This document shows positions 44,296-53,781 of a DNA stretch of 64,000 bases, piece by piece (positions within the stretch are counted from its first letter, which is position 1; the number at the start of each line of letters is the position of its first letter). Where the stretch lies: positions 62,001-126,000 of the forward strand of contig DASWVB010000005.1 of the NCBI GenBank assembly GCA_036401375.1, written 5' to 3'. The position numbers were made by a program, and so were the translations under genes. A model generated the notes under the pieces. It did no database searches. It saw nothing but the letters and a program-made list of their open reading frames with translations, and was not told where the DNA came from. The DNA is from DASWUZ01 sp036401375 (GTDB lineage: Bacteria > Acidobacteriota > Terriglobia > Terriglobales > Acidobacteriaceae).

Positions 44296-46962
44296 TCAAA
44301 TAGCTGGTGCGGGAACAGCTTCGTCTGTGAAGCTCGCTGCACCGCGTGCAGCGACTTCAAACTTCAGCCGTCCGTGGAGCGGATCGGCATCCACACGCAG
44401 ATGGTCTCCATGCAGCACCTCCCCGTCCAGTATCTTGATGGCCAGAGGATCGGAGATCAGCCGCTGCATCGCGCGCTTCAGAGGACGCGCGCCATAGGCC
44501 TTGTCGTATCCCGTAAGCATCAACTGCTTGCGCGCTCCCTCGGTCAACTCGAAGGTGATCTTGCGATCGGCCAGCAGCTTCTTCAAATCTTCAAGCCGAA
44601 GATCGACGATGTGCGCCAACTGCTCTTCACCCAGCGGCTTGAAGATGACAATGTCATCGACGCGGTTTAAAAACTCAGGGCGGAAGTGCTGCCGCAGCAC
44701 ATCCATCACCTGCTCGCGCGCCATATCAAACGCCGTTTCACTCTCAAGCGACTCGCCCGCCAGCATCTGCGCACCTAGGTTTGAGGTCATGATGAGTACC
44801 GTGTTCTTGAAGTCGACCGTGCGCCCCTTCGCGTCCGTCAGCCGCCCGTCGTCGAGCACCTGCAACAACACGTGGAACACATCGGGATGCGCCTTCTCGA
44901 TCTCATCGAAGAGCACCACGGAGTAAGGCCGGCGTCGAACCGCCTCCGTCAACTGACCACCCTCGTCATAGCCGATGTAGCCCGGAGGCGCGCCGATCAG
45001 CCGCGCTACAGCGTGCTTCTCCATATACTCCGACATATCGATGCGGACCATCGACTGCTCATCGTCGAAGAGATACTCGGCCAGCGCGCGCGCCGTCTCT
45101 GTCTTGCCCACGCCCGTCGAGCCGAGGAAGATGAAGGAGCCGATCGGCCGCTTGGGATCGCTGAGCCCGGCGCGGGAGCGGCGAATCGCATTTGCAACCG
45201 TGGTCAGAGCCTCGTCCTGCCCAACCACGCGGGCCTGCAGCCGCTTCTCCATCTGCACCAGCTTGTTGACCTCACCCTCCAGCATCTTGGTAATAGGAAT
45301 GCCCGTCCACTTGCTGACGATCGAGGCTATGTCCTCTTCATCCACCTCTTCCTTCAGCATGCGGGATGCGCCCCCCGCCCCGCCTGCCCCGTCCTGCTGC
45401 GCGTTCAGCACCTTGATCTCGGCCTCGAGCTTCGGCAGCTCGCCGTACTGTATCTGCGCCGCTCGCTCCAGCTTTCCCAGACGAGTCTGCTCCTCCGCCT
45501 CAAAGCGCAGAGCCTCCACCCGCTTCTTCAACTCGCTCAGACGGGTGATCGCCTCTCGCTCCCGCTGCCAGTTCGCGCGCAGTGCGATCAGCCGCTCGTG
45601 AATGCCGCCAAGCTCGCGCTCAACCGCCTCGCGCCGATCGCGGGAGTTCGGGTCCGTCTCCCGCTTCAACGCGGCGCGCTCGATCTCGAGCGAAGTTGAT
45701 TCGCGCTCGAGCTGGTCGATCTCCGTCGGCACTGAACCGATCTGGATCGCCAGCGAAGCAGCCGCCTCGTCGACCAGATCGATCGCCTTGTCGGGCAAAA
45801 ACCGGTCAGAGATGTAGCGGTGTGAGAGCGTCGCAGCGGCAACGATGGCCGAGTCTTTGATGCGTACGTTGTGGTGCGCCTCGTAGCGATCCTTCAGTCC
45901 GCGCAAAATCGCGACCGTGTCCTCTACATTGGGCTCACCAACGAAGACGATCTGAAAGCGCCGCTCCAGCGCCGCGTCCTTCTCGATGTACTTGCGATAT
46001 TCATTGAGCGTGGTCGCGCCGATAGCCCGCAGCTCCCCGCGAGCCAGAGCGGGCTTGAGCATGTTCGAAGCATCGATTGCCCCCTCCGCAGCGCCAGCCC
46101 CGACCAGAGTGTGCAGCTCGTCGATGAAGAGGATTACCTGCCCATTCGACTCCTCGACATCTTTAAGCACGGCTTTTAGGCGATCTTCGAATTCGCCGCG
46201 ATACTTGGCACCGGCGAGCATCGATCCGAGGTCGAGCGAGATCACCCGCTTGTCGCGCAGGATCTCAGGCACGTCCCCTGACACGATGCGGCGGGCCAGC
46301 CCCTCGACGATGGCCGTCTTGCCGACTCCCGGCTCGCCGATCAGCGCGGGATTGTTCTTGGTGCGGCGCGCCAGCACCTGGATCACCCGCCGGATCTCCT
46401 CATCGCGTCCGATCACCGGGTCGAGCTTGCCGCGACGGGCCAGTTCTGTCAGATCCTTTGCATAACGATCGAGCGCCTGGTACTTCGCCTCAGGGTTCTG
46501 GTCGGTGACCCTCTGCGATCCCCGCACCGTGGTGAGGCCCTGCAGAATGGCTGCATGGGTCGCACCCACAGCCGCTAGCGCAAGCTGCGCCGGATCATTC
46601 TTGATCACGGTCAACGCCAGCAGCAGGTGCTCCGTTGAGACATATTCATCCTTGAAGTTCTCAGCCTCTTTGAAGGCCTGGTCGACCACCCGCTGCAGGG
46701 TGTTCGAGATGGAGGGCTGCTGCGACGCGCCGGCCACCTTGGGCAGTGCTCCGACCGCCCCATTTACCTTTGAAAGCAGCTGCTCAGAGGGCACGCCGAC
46801 CTTTCCCAGCAGCGGTGCGATAATGCCTTCCTTATCCTCGAGTAAAGCACTCAACAAGTGCAGAGGTAATATCTCCGGATTGCCGTTCTCGGTCGCCACT
46901 TTGGCCGCGTTCTGCATGGCCTCCTGCGACTTCACTGTAAGTTTTTCCCAACGAATTGCCAT
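44296..46962 (-). CDS. clpB: ClpB disaggregase
   Basis: Hexameric Hsp100 ATPase that works with DnaK to pull apart aggregates. 888 residues with Clp-N domain, two AAA+ modules (Walker A GEPGVGKT and GSTGVGKT) and the middle coiled coil between them (FEAEEQTRLGKLERAA), so it is ClpB, not ClpA/C. DELHTLVGAGAAEGAIDA is the first Walker B. Upstream on the same strand lies an Hsp20 gene (115 bp), and the pair plausibly makes a proteostasis unit. No CIRCE element was seen upstream. Confidence 0.97.
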   Translation of the reverse strand: MAIRWEKLTVKSQEAMQNAAKVATENGNPEILPLHLLSALLEDKEGIIAPLLGKVGVPSEQLLSKVNGAVGALPKVAGASQQPSISNTLQRVVDQAFKEAENFKDEYVSTEHLLLALTVIKNDPAQLALAAVGATHAAILQGLTTVRGSQRVTDQNPEAKYQALDRYAKDLTELARRGKLDPVIGRDEEIRRVIQVLARRTKNNPALIGEPGVGKTAIVEGLARRIVSGDVPEILRDKRVISLDLGSMLAGAKYRGEFEDRLKAVLKDVEESNGQVILFIDELHTLVGAGAAEGAIDASNMLKPALARGELRAIGATTLNEYRKYIEKDAALERRFQIVFVGEPNVEDTVAILRGLKDRYEAHHNVRIKDSAIVAAATLSHRYISDRFLPDKAIDLVDEAAASLAIQIGSVPTEIDQLERESTSLEIERAALKRETDPNSRDRREAVERELGGIHERLIALRANWQREREAITRLSELKKRVEALRFEAEEQTRLGKLERAAQIQYGELPKLEAEIKVLNAQQDGAGGAGGASRMLKEEVDEEDIASIVSKWTGIPITKMLEGEVNKLVQMEKRLQARVVGQDEALTTVANAIRRSRAGLSDPKRPIGSFIFLGSTGVGKTETARALAEYLFDDEQSMVRIDMSEYMEKHAVARLIGAPPGYIGYDEGGQLTEAVRRRPYSVVLFDEIEKAHPDVFHVLLQVLDDGRLTDAKGRTVDFKNTVLIMTSNLGAQMLAGESLESETAFDMAREQVMDVLRQHFRPEFLNRVDDIVIFKPLGEEQLAHIVDLRLEDLKKLLADRKITFELTEGARKQLMLTGYDKAYGARPLKRAMQRLISDPLAIKILDGEVLHGDHLRVDADPLHGRLKFEVAARGAASFTDEAVPAPAI

Positions 46963-47077
46963 GAGTGAGTATGCCGTCCTTGTAAATTAGCTCCCTGACA
47001 AAGAGAATGCGGGAGCACGCCCATCCTGGACGCCTCCCGCAGGTACTACGTTAGACTGCGCACGACACGGGCGCCGC

Positions 47078-47656
47078 TCAGGCTGCGGTGCGGGTACCCT
47101 GCCTCTCGCCTTCGTTAGCGCTCGCCGACTGAGAAGGGGGCTGCGAGGCGGCGGACGGAGCATTTACCTGGCCGGTCACCTGCTTCGGCTGGTTCGGCGC
47201 GGAACCCTCACCGATGTTCACCTTGATCTGCTTGGGCTTCGACTCAGCGCGGCGCTGCAACTCGATTCGCAGCACTCCGGCGTCATACCGGGCCTGCACG
47301 CTCTCCGAGTCCACGGTATTCGGCAGAGAAAAGGCGCGGTAAAAGCTTCCGTAACGTCGCTCAATCCTCTGGAAGTTCTCTTCCTTCTCTTCCTTCTCAA
47401 ACTTCCGCTCGCCCCGTATGGAGAGAGTGTTGTTCTCGAGCCGGATGTCGAGATCCTGCTCGGAAACTCCCGGAACTTCCAGCTTCAGCACGATCTTGTG
47501 CTCGTCTTCGTAGACGTCCACGGCAGGCACGAAGCCCGATGCTGAGAGCAGGTCGGCGTCGCCACCCTGGTTACGTGAGAAGTCCTGAAACAGGGTATTC
47601 ATACGATTCTGCAGAGAAGCAACTTCGCGGAAGGGATCCCAGCGGTTGGTAGCCAT
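47078..47656 (-). CDS. Small heat-shock protein Hsp20
   Basis: Alpha-crystallin-domain holdase of 192 residues that keeps unfolded clients soluble for ClpB/DnaK. Core residues 40-140: LKLEVPGVSEQDLDIRLENN, RRYGSFYRAFSLPNTVD and a C-terminal GVLRIELQRR. The last 50 residues are Pro/Gln/Ser-rich. GGAGGT is seven bases before the ATG. Upstream of clpB on the same strand; heat control would be expected but no sigma-32-like promoter is convincing. Confidence 0.95.
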   Translation of the reverse strand: MATNRWDPFREVASLQNRMNTLFQDFSRNQGGDADLLSASGFVPAVDVYEDEHKIVLKLEVPGVSEQDLDIRLENNTLSIRGERKFEKEEKEENFQRIERRYGSFYRAFSLPNTVDSESVQARYDAGVLRIELQRRAESKPKQIKVNIGEGSAPNQPKQVTGQVNAPSAASQPPSQSASANEGERQGTRTAA

Positions 47657-47815
47657 TGCTTTACCTCCGTATGTAATAAAGTGATGAGTCGCTGTGTGGA
47701 CTCAAACGTTCTGATGGCAATCATAGCATAGGGGATGCATAAAATCTTAGCTGGTTACTATCATATTCAGCGTAAAGAGGGGCAATGAGAGAGCTGCGAG
47801 CGATAAAACGCCAGA

Positions 47816-47835
47816 AGCCCCGCGAAAGCGGGGCT
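47816..47835 (-). terminator. Probable terminator of the small Zn protein
   Basis: An 8-bp GC-rich perfect stem (AGCCCCGC/GCGGGGCT) with a 4-base loop. On the minus strand it lies 22 bases downstream of the 47858 stop, followed by a GTTTTA after eight bases. It probably ends the 47858-48139 transcript. Confidence 0.6.
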
Positions 47836-47857
47836 CCTAGTCGCAAGACAGTAGAGT

Positions 47858-48139
47858 TCAGGAGGCCAGGCTGCTAACGGCTACGTCTTTCATGGGGCTT
47901 ACAGGCCGAGAACGGACAGTTGACCGGGCAAGCAGCCGTACCCCTTCTTCGTTGGAATGTGTGAGCATGAAGCGCTGAGCGCACTCGCCGCAAAGCCAGT
48001 AGTGCTCCATGCGACGGGCGCGGGCTCCCACTGTACGCTTGGCGGTGGGTGAATCTGGTACATCAAAGACGAAAATACGCCCCTCACGCAGGTACTGCAG
48101 GGGTTTCAAACATTGCGGGTTGGCACAGGAGTCAACCAT
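47858..48139 (-). CDS. Small CxxxxC/CxxC protein
   Basis: Protein of 93 residues with a two-knuckle cysteine pattern: C5-x4-C10 and C50-x2-C53 (MEHYWLCGECAQRF), suggesting one zinc ion. The N-terminus is neutral and strand-like (GRIFVFDVPDSP); the rest is charged. I do not recognise the family. AAGGAGG precedes the ATG by five to six bases, strong support for translation. Its stop is close to a hairpin. Confidence 0.75.
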   Translation of the reverse strand: MVDSCANPQCLKPLQYLREGRIFVFDVPDSPTAKRTVGARARRMEHYWLCGECAQRFMLTHSNEEGVRLLARSTVRSRPVSPMKDVAVSSLAS

Positions 48140-48540
48140 CCGTTCCTCCTTTGAAGCCGCCGGGTTGTGCGATACAGCACCTGACCATCAGAAGGATAGA
48201 TGGTGCTCTATAGCCGTACCTCAGGTTGTTCATTTAGGATGCGAAACGAGGCGCGCTGCGTTTCTCGAACTGTCTGGCTTAGCCAAATTTTGTGTCTCGA
48301 AAGAATTTCCAACGTTGACTGAATCGCTGCTTGCCCGCGCTACCGAGCGAGGCTCTTCCAGCCTGCCGCACCAAGGATAGCTCCCCAGGCTCGGCGTCGT
48401 CTGAGCGATCCGGACCGCTGCTGGTGTTTTCTCCACGTGTTTCATACAATGACGCTGATCACCCGCACTCGATGGCTACTCTGATTCCCCTGCTTCTCGG
48501 ACTCGTTCGAGTCGTTGTTCTCATCTCTCGCGAGGCAGAA
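48140..48540. other. Divergent intergenic region
   Basis: About 400 bases between the small Zn protein and the SGNH protein. It holds promoters for both directions, though none is clear by eye. The ORF of the SGNH protein is open upstream to 48331 but the added residues are not signal-peptide-like. Nothing else seen. Confidence 0.35.
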
Positions 48541-50889
48541 ATGAACTCTTCTGGTACCTGGCTGCTTCTGCCCTGGCGTGTTTTCCTCTGCATGACTGTC
48601 CTGAGTTGCGCGAGCGCGGCCGCGCAGTCCCCTGCGCCTCCCCTGCTTCTCATGGGCACCACGCCCCTGGTGGTGAACAGCACCGCGACCATCGAGGTCG
48701 TGGTCAGCGATCCTGCCCTGATTCTTGGTCCAGGGGGTCAGGTGGTGATCGACTTCGGAGACAATACTCCGGCTGCCGCCGTGCCGCTCTCAACGTCGCG
48801 CGCCTCCACAACTCACACCTTTGCGACAGCTGGCGAGTTCAAGATAACCGCAAGCTACTCCGGCGATGCCAACTTCGCAGCAGCCACTACCTCCTTGACG
48901 GCCGTCAGTTTGGTTTCATCGCCTGTCTACACACTTCAGTCCTATGGTGACTCGTTCACCAGCAGCGCCCCAACAAGTTGGCCCGTCACCTTGAGTGCGG
49001 CGCTCGGGTGGCCATTGATAAACCATGCTCACGGAGGGTACCGCACCATCGATGAAGCACCCTACGTCTACAGCTCGGTGGTCGATGCGACATACGCGAG
49101 CACCTGGCTGCTGGGCCAGAACGATGGAGGCTCGGTCTTCGGGCCAGGCATACAGCAGTTTCAAAGCGCAGCTCTGGCCCAGAATGCGTTTCTGGCGATA
49201 CCCGAGGGTCCCGCCAAGTTCCGCGCCCAGAACAGCGGAGTCACCCAGAGCGGCCAATGGGTCGCAAGCGATATCTTTCCCGATACCGGACTGCTCAGCC
49301 ACTCTGCCGGCAGCAGTCTGACGGCCACCGTTCCCGGCAGTACTCTTTACCTCGGACTGTCTTCCACCACCACCTCCGACTACATGGTGGACGTCCTCAT
49401 CGACGGAATCGACCAGGGCACCCTGTCGCCTGTCTCGGCGTATACCGGCAACATCTCGGCGGGAGACACCTACGGCATGCGCTACCCGCTGGGCGGCAGC
49501 CAGACGGCCAGCCATACCGTGCAAGTTGTCTGTGTCAACCCCGGAACCAGCGGCTGCTACGTCGATTGGGTGGGCGGTAATGGTCTGGCGAGACCCAACG
49601 CTCCCCCATATGTCTTCACGGGAATCAGCTATACAACGTTGCAGCCTGATCCCTTTGGAGGCTCGGAGGTAAGGCAGAACGCGGTCCGGGCGGCCGAGAG
49701 CCAGCTCCAGTCCGACGGCCTCGCCATCAGGCTGGCCGATATCGCGGCGCACTTCAGCGGGCCGGACCAGCCCTCCTGCCTGCTGCCGGACGGGATCCAT
49801 CCCGCCCCGTGCGGTCAGGATGTGTTGAAGACAGTTTGGCTCTCCGCGCTCACCTTCCTCGCTACCGAGGCACAGCGGATCGACGTTCCGCAGCAGGGAG
49901 CGGGGATCGGAGTTCCACTGACCCTCCAGGGGACGGCCACATCGGGTTTGCCGGTTACCTTCAAGGTGATCTCGGGCCCGGGAACGATCAAGGGGAATCA
50001 GCTCACCGCCGACCAGACGGGAACGGTCGTGATTGAGGCAGTCCAGGCCGGCACGGCAACTGTACTTCCCGCGGCCCCCGTCCAAAGCAGCATTCCTGTC
50101 ACTTCAACGCCGTTGACGGTTACCGCCTCGAACGCGACGCGGGTCTTCGGCGCTCCGGACCCGGCCTTCACTTACACCATCAACGGCCTGATCAACGGCG
50201 ATACTGCGAGCTCCGCGATCAGCGGAACGCCAGCCTTCTCCACCACAGCGACAGCGACCTCGCCCGCTGGTCTTTACACCATCACGCCCTCCCTTGGAAC
50301 GCTTACCTCGCCGAATTACAGCTTCACAAACTTCGTGAGCGGCACGCTCACGATTACCGACTACTCTCTGGCAGCGAATCCGGGCACTCTCACCATTAAA
50401 GCCGGCAAGAGCGGCTCGATGGCTGTCACCCTCACTCCGCTCTTTGGCTACCAGGGCAGCATCACCCTTAGCTGCGGATCGCTGCCGGCGCACGTCACCT
50501 GCACTCCTACCCCTGCCACCCTGGCGGCGGACGGGTCTGGCAACCCGGTCCAGGCTTCGATCACCATCCATACAGCCGGCGGGCCGAACGTCAATGCAGT
50601 TCTTCGTGATTCCGGCACCCACACCGAATTGGCGGCTTTCCTCTGGCTCCCTGGAGCAACCTGCGGCTTGCTTCTGCTGTTCAACCGGAGACGGCTGATG
50701 CGCGCAGGACCGCTCTACTTGGGTGCGATGCTGCTCGCTCTTCTGTTGGGGCTGATGGGCGCGATCGCTTGCGGCACGGGGACCTTTCCAGACGCGGCAG
50801 TCGGGACCAGCGTGATCACCATCAACGGAACGTCGGGTGGAACTCCGGCGCTCGCCCACTCCGCCCAGCTTACGATCAATGTCAATTAG
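48541..50889 (+). CDS. Exported SGNH hydrolase with PKD-like and MBG domains
   Basis: Cell-surface protein of 782 residues. A signal peptide (residues 1-29, MTVLSCASAAAQS) is followed by a PKD/Ig-like module (about 60-125). The SGNH/GDSL esterase domain spans about 130-440: SYGDSF with Ser138, LGQNDGG with Asn194, and LPDGIHPAPCG with Asp417/His420. A roughly 140-residue beta insert (about 250-360) splits the esterase. Then MBG and Ig-like repeats follow (PLTVTASNATRVFGAPDPAF; TYTINGLINGDTASSAI). Near the C-terminus come two TM segments (LAAFLWLPGATCGLLLLF; GAMLLALLLGLMGAI), and the last 30 residues continue outside them. Probable polysaccharide deacetylase/esterase at the surface. Start ATG 48541. 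Confidence 0.85.
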   Translation: MNSSGTWLLLPWRVFLCMTVLSCASAAAQSPAPPLLLMGTTPLVVNSTATIEVVVSDPALILGPGGQVVIDFGDNTPAAAVPLSTSRASTTHTFATAGEFKITASYSGDANFAAATTSLTAVSLVSSPVYTLQSYGDSFTSSAPTSWPVTLSAALGWPLINHAHGGYRTIDEAPYVYSSVVDATYASTWLLGQNDGGSVFGPGIQQFQSAALAQNAFLAIPEGPAKFRAQNSGVTQSGQWVASDIFPDTGLLSHSAGSSLTATVPGSTLYLGLSSTTTSDYMVDVLIDGIDQGTLSPVSAYTGNISAGDTYGMRYPLGGSQTASHTVQVVCVNPGTSGCYVDWVGGNGLARPNAPPYVFTGISYTTLQPDPFGGSEVRQNAVRAAESQLQSDGLAIRLADIAAHFSGPDQPSCLLPDGIHPAPCGQDVLKTVWLSALTFLATEAQRIDVPQQGAGIGVPLTLQGTATSGLPVTFKVISGPGTIKGNQLTADQTGTVVIEAVQAGTATVLPAAPVQSSIPVTSTPLTVTASNATRVFGAPDPAFTYTINGLINGDTASSAISGTPAFSTTATATSPAGLYTITPSLGTLTSPNYSFTNFVSGTLTITDYSLAANPGTLTIKAGKSGSMAVTLTPLFGYQGSITLSCGSLPAHVTCTPTPATLAADGSGNPVQASITIHTAGGPNVNAVLRDSGTHTELAAFLWLPGATCGLLLLFNRRRLMRAGPLYLGAMLLALLLGLMGAIACGTGTFPDAAVGTSVITINGTSGGTPALAHSAQLTINVN

Positions 50890-50933
50890 CGGGCCGTGGG
50901 GGAGTCCCGCGCCGGACACCGTATAACTGAACC

Positions 50934-51881
50934 ATGGCGTTCCTCCGCTCAACTTTCATCAGCCTGTCCAAGAGCCCCGCCATGCGGCGTTTCTCTGAGT
51001 CCTCTTCTCTTGGAGGTCGCCTCTCTTCGCGCTTCGTCGCCGGAATGGAGATTGAAGACGTCCTGCGCGCGGCCGAAGAGCTGAATGCGAATGGCATCTC
51101 CGCGACCCTTGACAGCCTTGGTGAGAGCGTCGGCACCCAGGCGGAGGCGCGAAGGTCGGCAGACACCTACCATCGTCTGCTGGACGCGATCAGCGAGCGC
51201 AAACTGAACGCGAACGTCAGCGTGAAGCTCACGCAGATGGGGCTGGCGCTCGATCCGGCGCTCGCGTATCAGATCGCCTCAGAACTCGTAAGCCATGCTG
51301 CTGGACTGGGAAACTTTGTCCGCATCGACATGGAAGACAGCTCCTTCACCGACGTCACTCTGGATATAGTGCGGCGTTTGCGTGCGTCCGACACCGGCGG
51401 ACTCGCGTCCCGGGCTGACGCTGGACATGTCGGCGTGGTCATCCAGGCTTACCTCTATCGCAGTCTTGCTGACGTGGAAGCGCTGGTTCGCGACCGCATT
51501 CGGGTGCGGCTCTGCAAGGGCGCCTATCAGGAGCCGCCTGACGTCGCCTTCCCCGCCAAGAGCGACGTCGATGCGAACTACGTCAAGCTGATGAAGATTC
51601 TGCTGCAGAGCGGCGTCTACCACGGCATCGCGACTCATGACGAAAAGATGATCGACGCCACTCGCAGCTTTGTACAGGAGAAGGGCATCGATCTGAAGAG
51701 CTTCGAGTTCCAGATGCTCTATGGCGTCCGCCGCGATCTGCAGCGTTCGCTCGTGAGCGAGGGTTTTGGGATGCGTGTCTACATCCCGTTTGGCCCCGAG
51801 TGGTACCCCTACTTCATGCGCCGTCTCGCGGAGAGGCCCGCCAATGTCCTGTTCCTGGCGCGTAACTTCTTCCGCAGCTAA
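50934..51881 (+). CDS. Proline dehydrogenase
   Basis: FAD-dependent proline oxidase of 315 residues (PRODH), first step of proline catabolism, membrane-peripheral. The C-terminal signature YIPFGPEWYPYFMRRLAERP, the VRLCKGAYQEPPDVAF motif and FVRIDMEDSSFTDVTL are clear. It lacks the P5C-dehydrogenase half of PutA, so that activity must be elsewhere. 44 bp after the SGNH gene and just before a convergent DUF3106 gene. Confidence 0.95.
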   Translation: MAFLRSTFISLSKSPAMRRFSESSSLGGRLSSRFVAGMEIEDVLRAAEELNANGISATLDSLGESVGTQAEARRSADTYHRLLDAISERKLNANVSVKLTQMGLALDPALAYQIASELVSHAAGLGNFVRIDMEDSSFTDVTLDIVRRLRASDTGGLASRADAGHVGVVIQAYLYRSLADVEALVRDRIRVRLCKGAYQEPPDVAFPAKSDVDANYVKLMKILLQSGVYHGIATHDEKMIDATRSFVQEKGIDLKSFEFQMLYGVRRDLQRSLVSEGFGMRVYIPFGPEWYPYFMRRLAERPANVLFLARNFFRS

Positions 51882-51901
51882 GCCCTGTGCCCTGGCTTGA
51901 G

Positions 51902-53002
51902 CTACCGAGGGGGCGCTGGCTGGGGCTCGTAGGGCTCGACGGAGAGCAGGTTGCCTAGAACGGAGCGCTCCTCGGGGCTGAACTGGCCTGCAAACCGCGG
52001 CGACTGCAGCTCAGAGGAGCGTAGCCCGGGCGGAACATTCCTCAGGTCCTGAAAGGCCCGCCTTACCGCGCGCTGACGATCCTGGGGCATGGTTCGAAGC
52101 TGGCTCGCAGCTCCGCGGACCTGGTCCCTCTGCTCCGGGGATAGCCGCTCCATATTTTCGACCCGCTGCAGCGTGCGCTCCCTCTGGCCGGCCGGCATAT
52201 TGTCCAAGTCGTGAAGCCTCTGGACCAGCCGCTGCTGCTGCTGAGGCGCGAGACGATTAAAGCCGGGTTCACTCTCGAGTGCCCGCTCCTTCTCCTGGGG
52301 CGAAAGCGTCTGGTGGCGATCCAGCCAGTCTCCCAGATGCTGCTGACCGGGCTTGTCTCCCGAAGGTGGCTGCTGTTTAGGCGACCCCGTATAGGGCTGG
52401 CGGGGCTGGTAGCCCTGATTGCCGTTTGGCGCGGTTTGAAAGGCAGGGTTTTGATAGCCCCGATTCTCATAGGGTGCCTGGGGGTAACCGCCAGAAGGAT
52501 ATCTCTGGACGTTCGGCGCTACGGGCGAGCTGTTTTGCCCGCCCTGGGTTCCCCTTCCGTAGGCAGGCGGACCATAGCCCGGCGCCTGGGGACCGCCATA
52601 AGCAGGGGGCTGCACCGGCCGGTACTCCGGTCGCTGAGGTGCCGGCGGATAGTAGCTTCCCTGCTGCCCGGTTCCCCGGGGCCCGGCTAGCTGCGGACGC
52701 GTTGGCGCGGCCTGTCCACCTGACGCCTGCGCGCGGGAGCCCTCATTGTGCGGGTCATTGGAATGTTGTGGATGACGGCTTTGCGAATGGGACTCGTTGT
52801 TCTTCGGAGCAGCTTGATGATCATGCTCAGCCACGGCGGCAGCTGTGCCCAGGAAAGCGATCGTCGAAAGAGCCAGGCTCAGCAGGAGGGGCCGCAACGG
52901 TCCAGACCGCCGGCCAGAACACCCTGAGCCGCCGGACTTGCCAGGCGGACTGGAGCTCCGGACTGCCTTCATTCCCGGTCTTCCTGAGGCTTGCGACGGC
53001 AT
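51902..53002 (-). CDS. Exported DUF3106 protein
   Basis: Protein of 366 residues with an N-terminal membrane segment (PLLLSLALSTIAFLGTAAAV), a long Gly/Pro/Tyr-rich low-complexity region (about 70-210, with QPPAYGGPQAPGYGPP-like repeats) and a C-terminal DUF3106 domain with repeated helical motifs (LSPEQRDQVRGAAS, FQDLRNVPPGLR). The domain's function is unknown; the periodic E/Q-rich helices suggest a binding platform. It is the third gene of the sigma/anti-sigma run. ATG 53002 has GGGGAG seven bases upstream. Confidence 0.85.
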   Translation of the reverse strand: MPSQASGRPGMKAVRSSSPPGKSGGSGCSGRRSGPLRPLLLSLALSTIAFLGTAAAVAEHDHQAAPKNNESHSQSRHPQHSNDPHNEGSRAQASGGQAAPTRPQLAGPRGTGQQGSYYPPAPQRPEYRPVQPPAYGGPQAPGYGPPAYGRGTQGGQNSSPVAPNVQRYPSGGYPQAPYENRGYQNPAFQTAPNGNQGYQPRQPYTGSPKQQPPSGDKPGQQHLGDWLDRHQTLSPQEKERALESEPGFNRLAPQQQQRLVQRLHDLDNMPAGQRERTLQRVENMERLSPEQRDQVRGAASQLRTMPQDRQRAVRRAFQDLRNVPPGLRSSELQSPRFAGQFSPEERSVLGNLLSVEPYEPQPAPPR

Positions 53003-53258
53003 GACATTACTCCCCGGGCATCAACGTGACCTGATCGTAGCCGGCCTGTCTTCTGATGAGTGTCCGGATCCACATTACAAAGGTGCTCTATAGTATCGCG
53101 GTGTCGGCAGGCGCAGAACCGGTGTTCGACTCTTGCAGCGTGATGAAGCCTGCTGCGGTTCCGGCTTCCCTGTGGCCGCCAAGCATAGCCCCACCGGGGG
53201 TCCTACCGTTGGCGCGCCGGACACGACCCAGCCGCCAAGCCGCTCACCTGAGGTCGAG

Positions 53259-53756
53259 TTACAGGTTGCTGTTGCTTGAACTATCCGCGTCGTTGTCAGT
53301 CTGATCGAGGGAATCAAGCTGCTGGAAGACCTGTGCGTTTCCATCCAGGTTCTGCAGATCGTGCACCGCTGCGGACTCCTGCACCGCCGCCTTCTGATGC
53401 ATGTTCAGACCGGCAAAGGTTCCTCCTCCCGCTACCAGCATCAAGGCCAGGGCGCCGGCAGCGAAAGGACGCAGCTGCATGTTCGATCCGAACAGGATCC
53501 TCGCACGCACCCGCTCCCACAAGCTGGCCGGAGCTGCGGCCTGCTCAGAGCGCAGCCGCGCCATCAGCCGGGTATTGAAATAGGGCGTCGGATCGGGAGC
53601 GGTCCAGTCATCCATCGCCGCCATAGTCGCCTGCAGCTCGGTAAGCTCCTCACGGCAGGGGGCGCAAGTCTCCACGTGGGCACGCGCTGCAGCCGGAACC
53701 GATTCCGGAGCCAGGAGCATGTCCGCCAGATGTTCACTACCTCTTCCGCAAGTCAT
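53259..53756 (-). CDS. Zinc-finger anti-sigma factor
   Basis: Membrane anti-sigma protein of 165 residues. Near the N-terminus is the ZAS motif H27-x3-C31-x2-C34 (AHVETCAPC). A single TM segment near residues 95-115 (GALALMLVAGGGTFAG) and an acidic, Asn/Ser-rich external tail follow. It binds and holds the ECF sigma factor encoded just upstream and releases it on an outside signal. ATG 53756 has GGAG six bases upstream; ATG 53768 is possible. 26 bp after the sigma gene. Confidence 0.9.
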   Translation of the reverse strand: MTCGRGSEHLADMLLAPESVPAAARAHVETCAPCREELTELQATMAAMDDWTAPDPTPYFNTRLMARLRSEQAAAPASLWERVRARILFGSNMQLRPFAAGALALMLVAGGGTFAGLNMHQKAAVQESAAVHDLQNLDGNAQVFQQLDSLDQTDNDADSSSNSNL

Positions 53757-53781
53757 AACCTTCTCCATTCTCGATCTTTCT

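Noticed and set aside
46963..47077. CIRCE or sigma-32 promoter upstream of clpB
   Set aside because: No inverted repeat of the CIRCE type and no CTTGAA/CCCCAT pair at suitable spacing.
48916..50085. 389-codon minus-strand frame
   Set aside because: Antisense to the SGNH/MBG gene; no ribosome-binding site and no motif.
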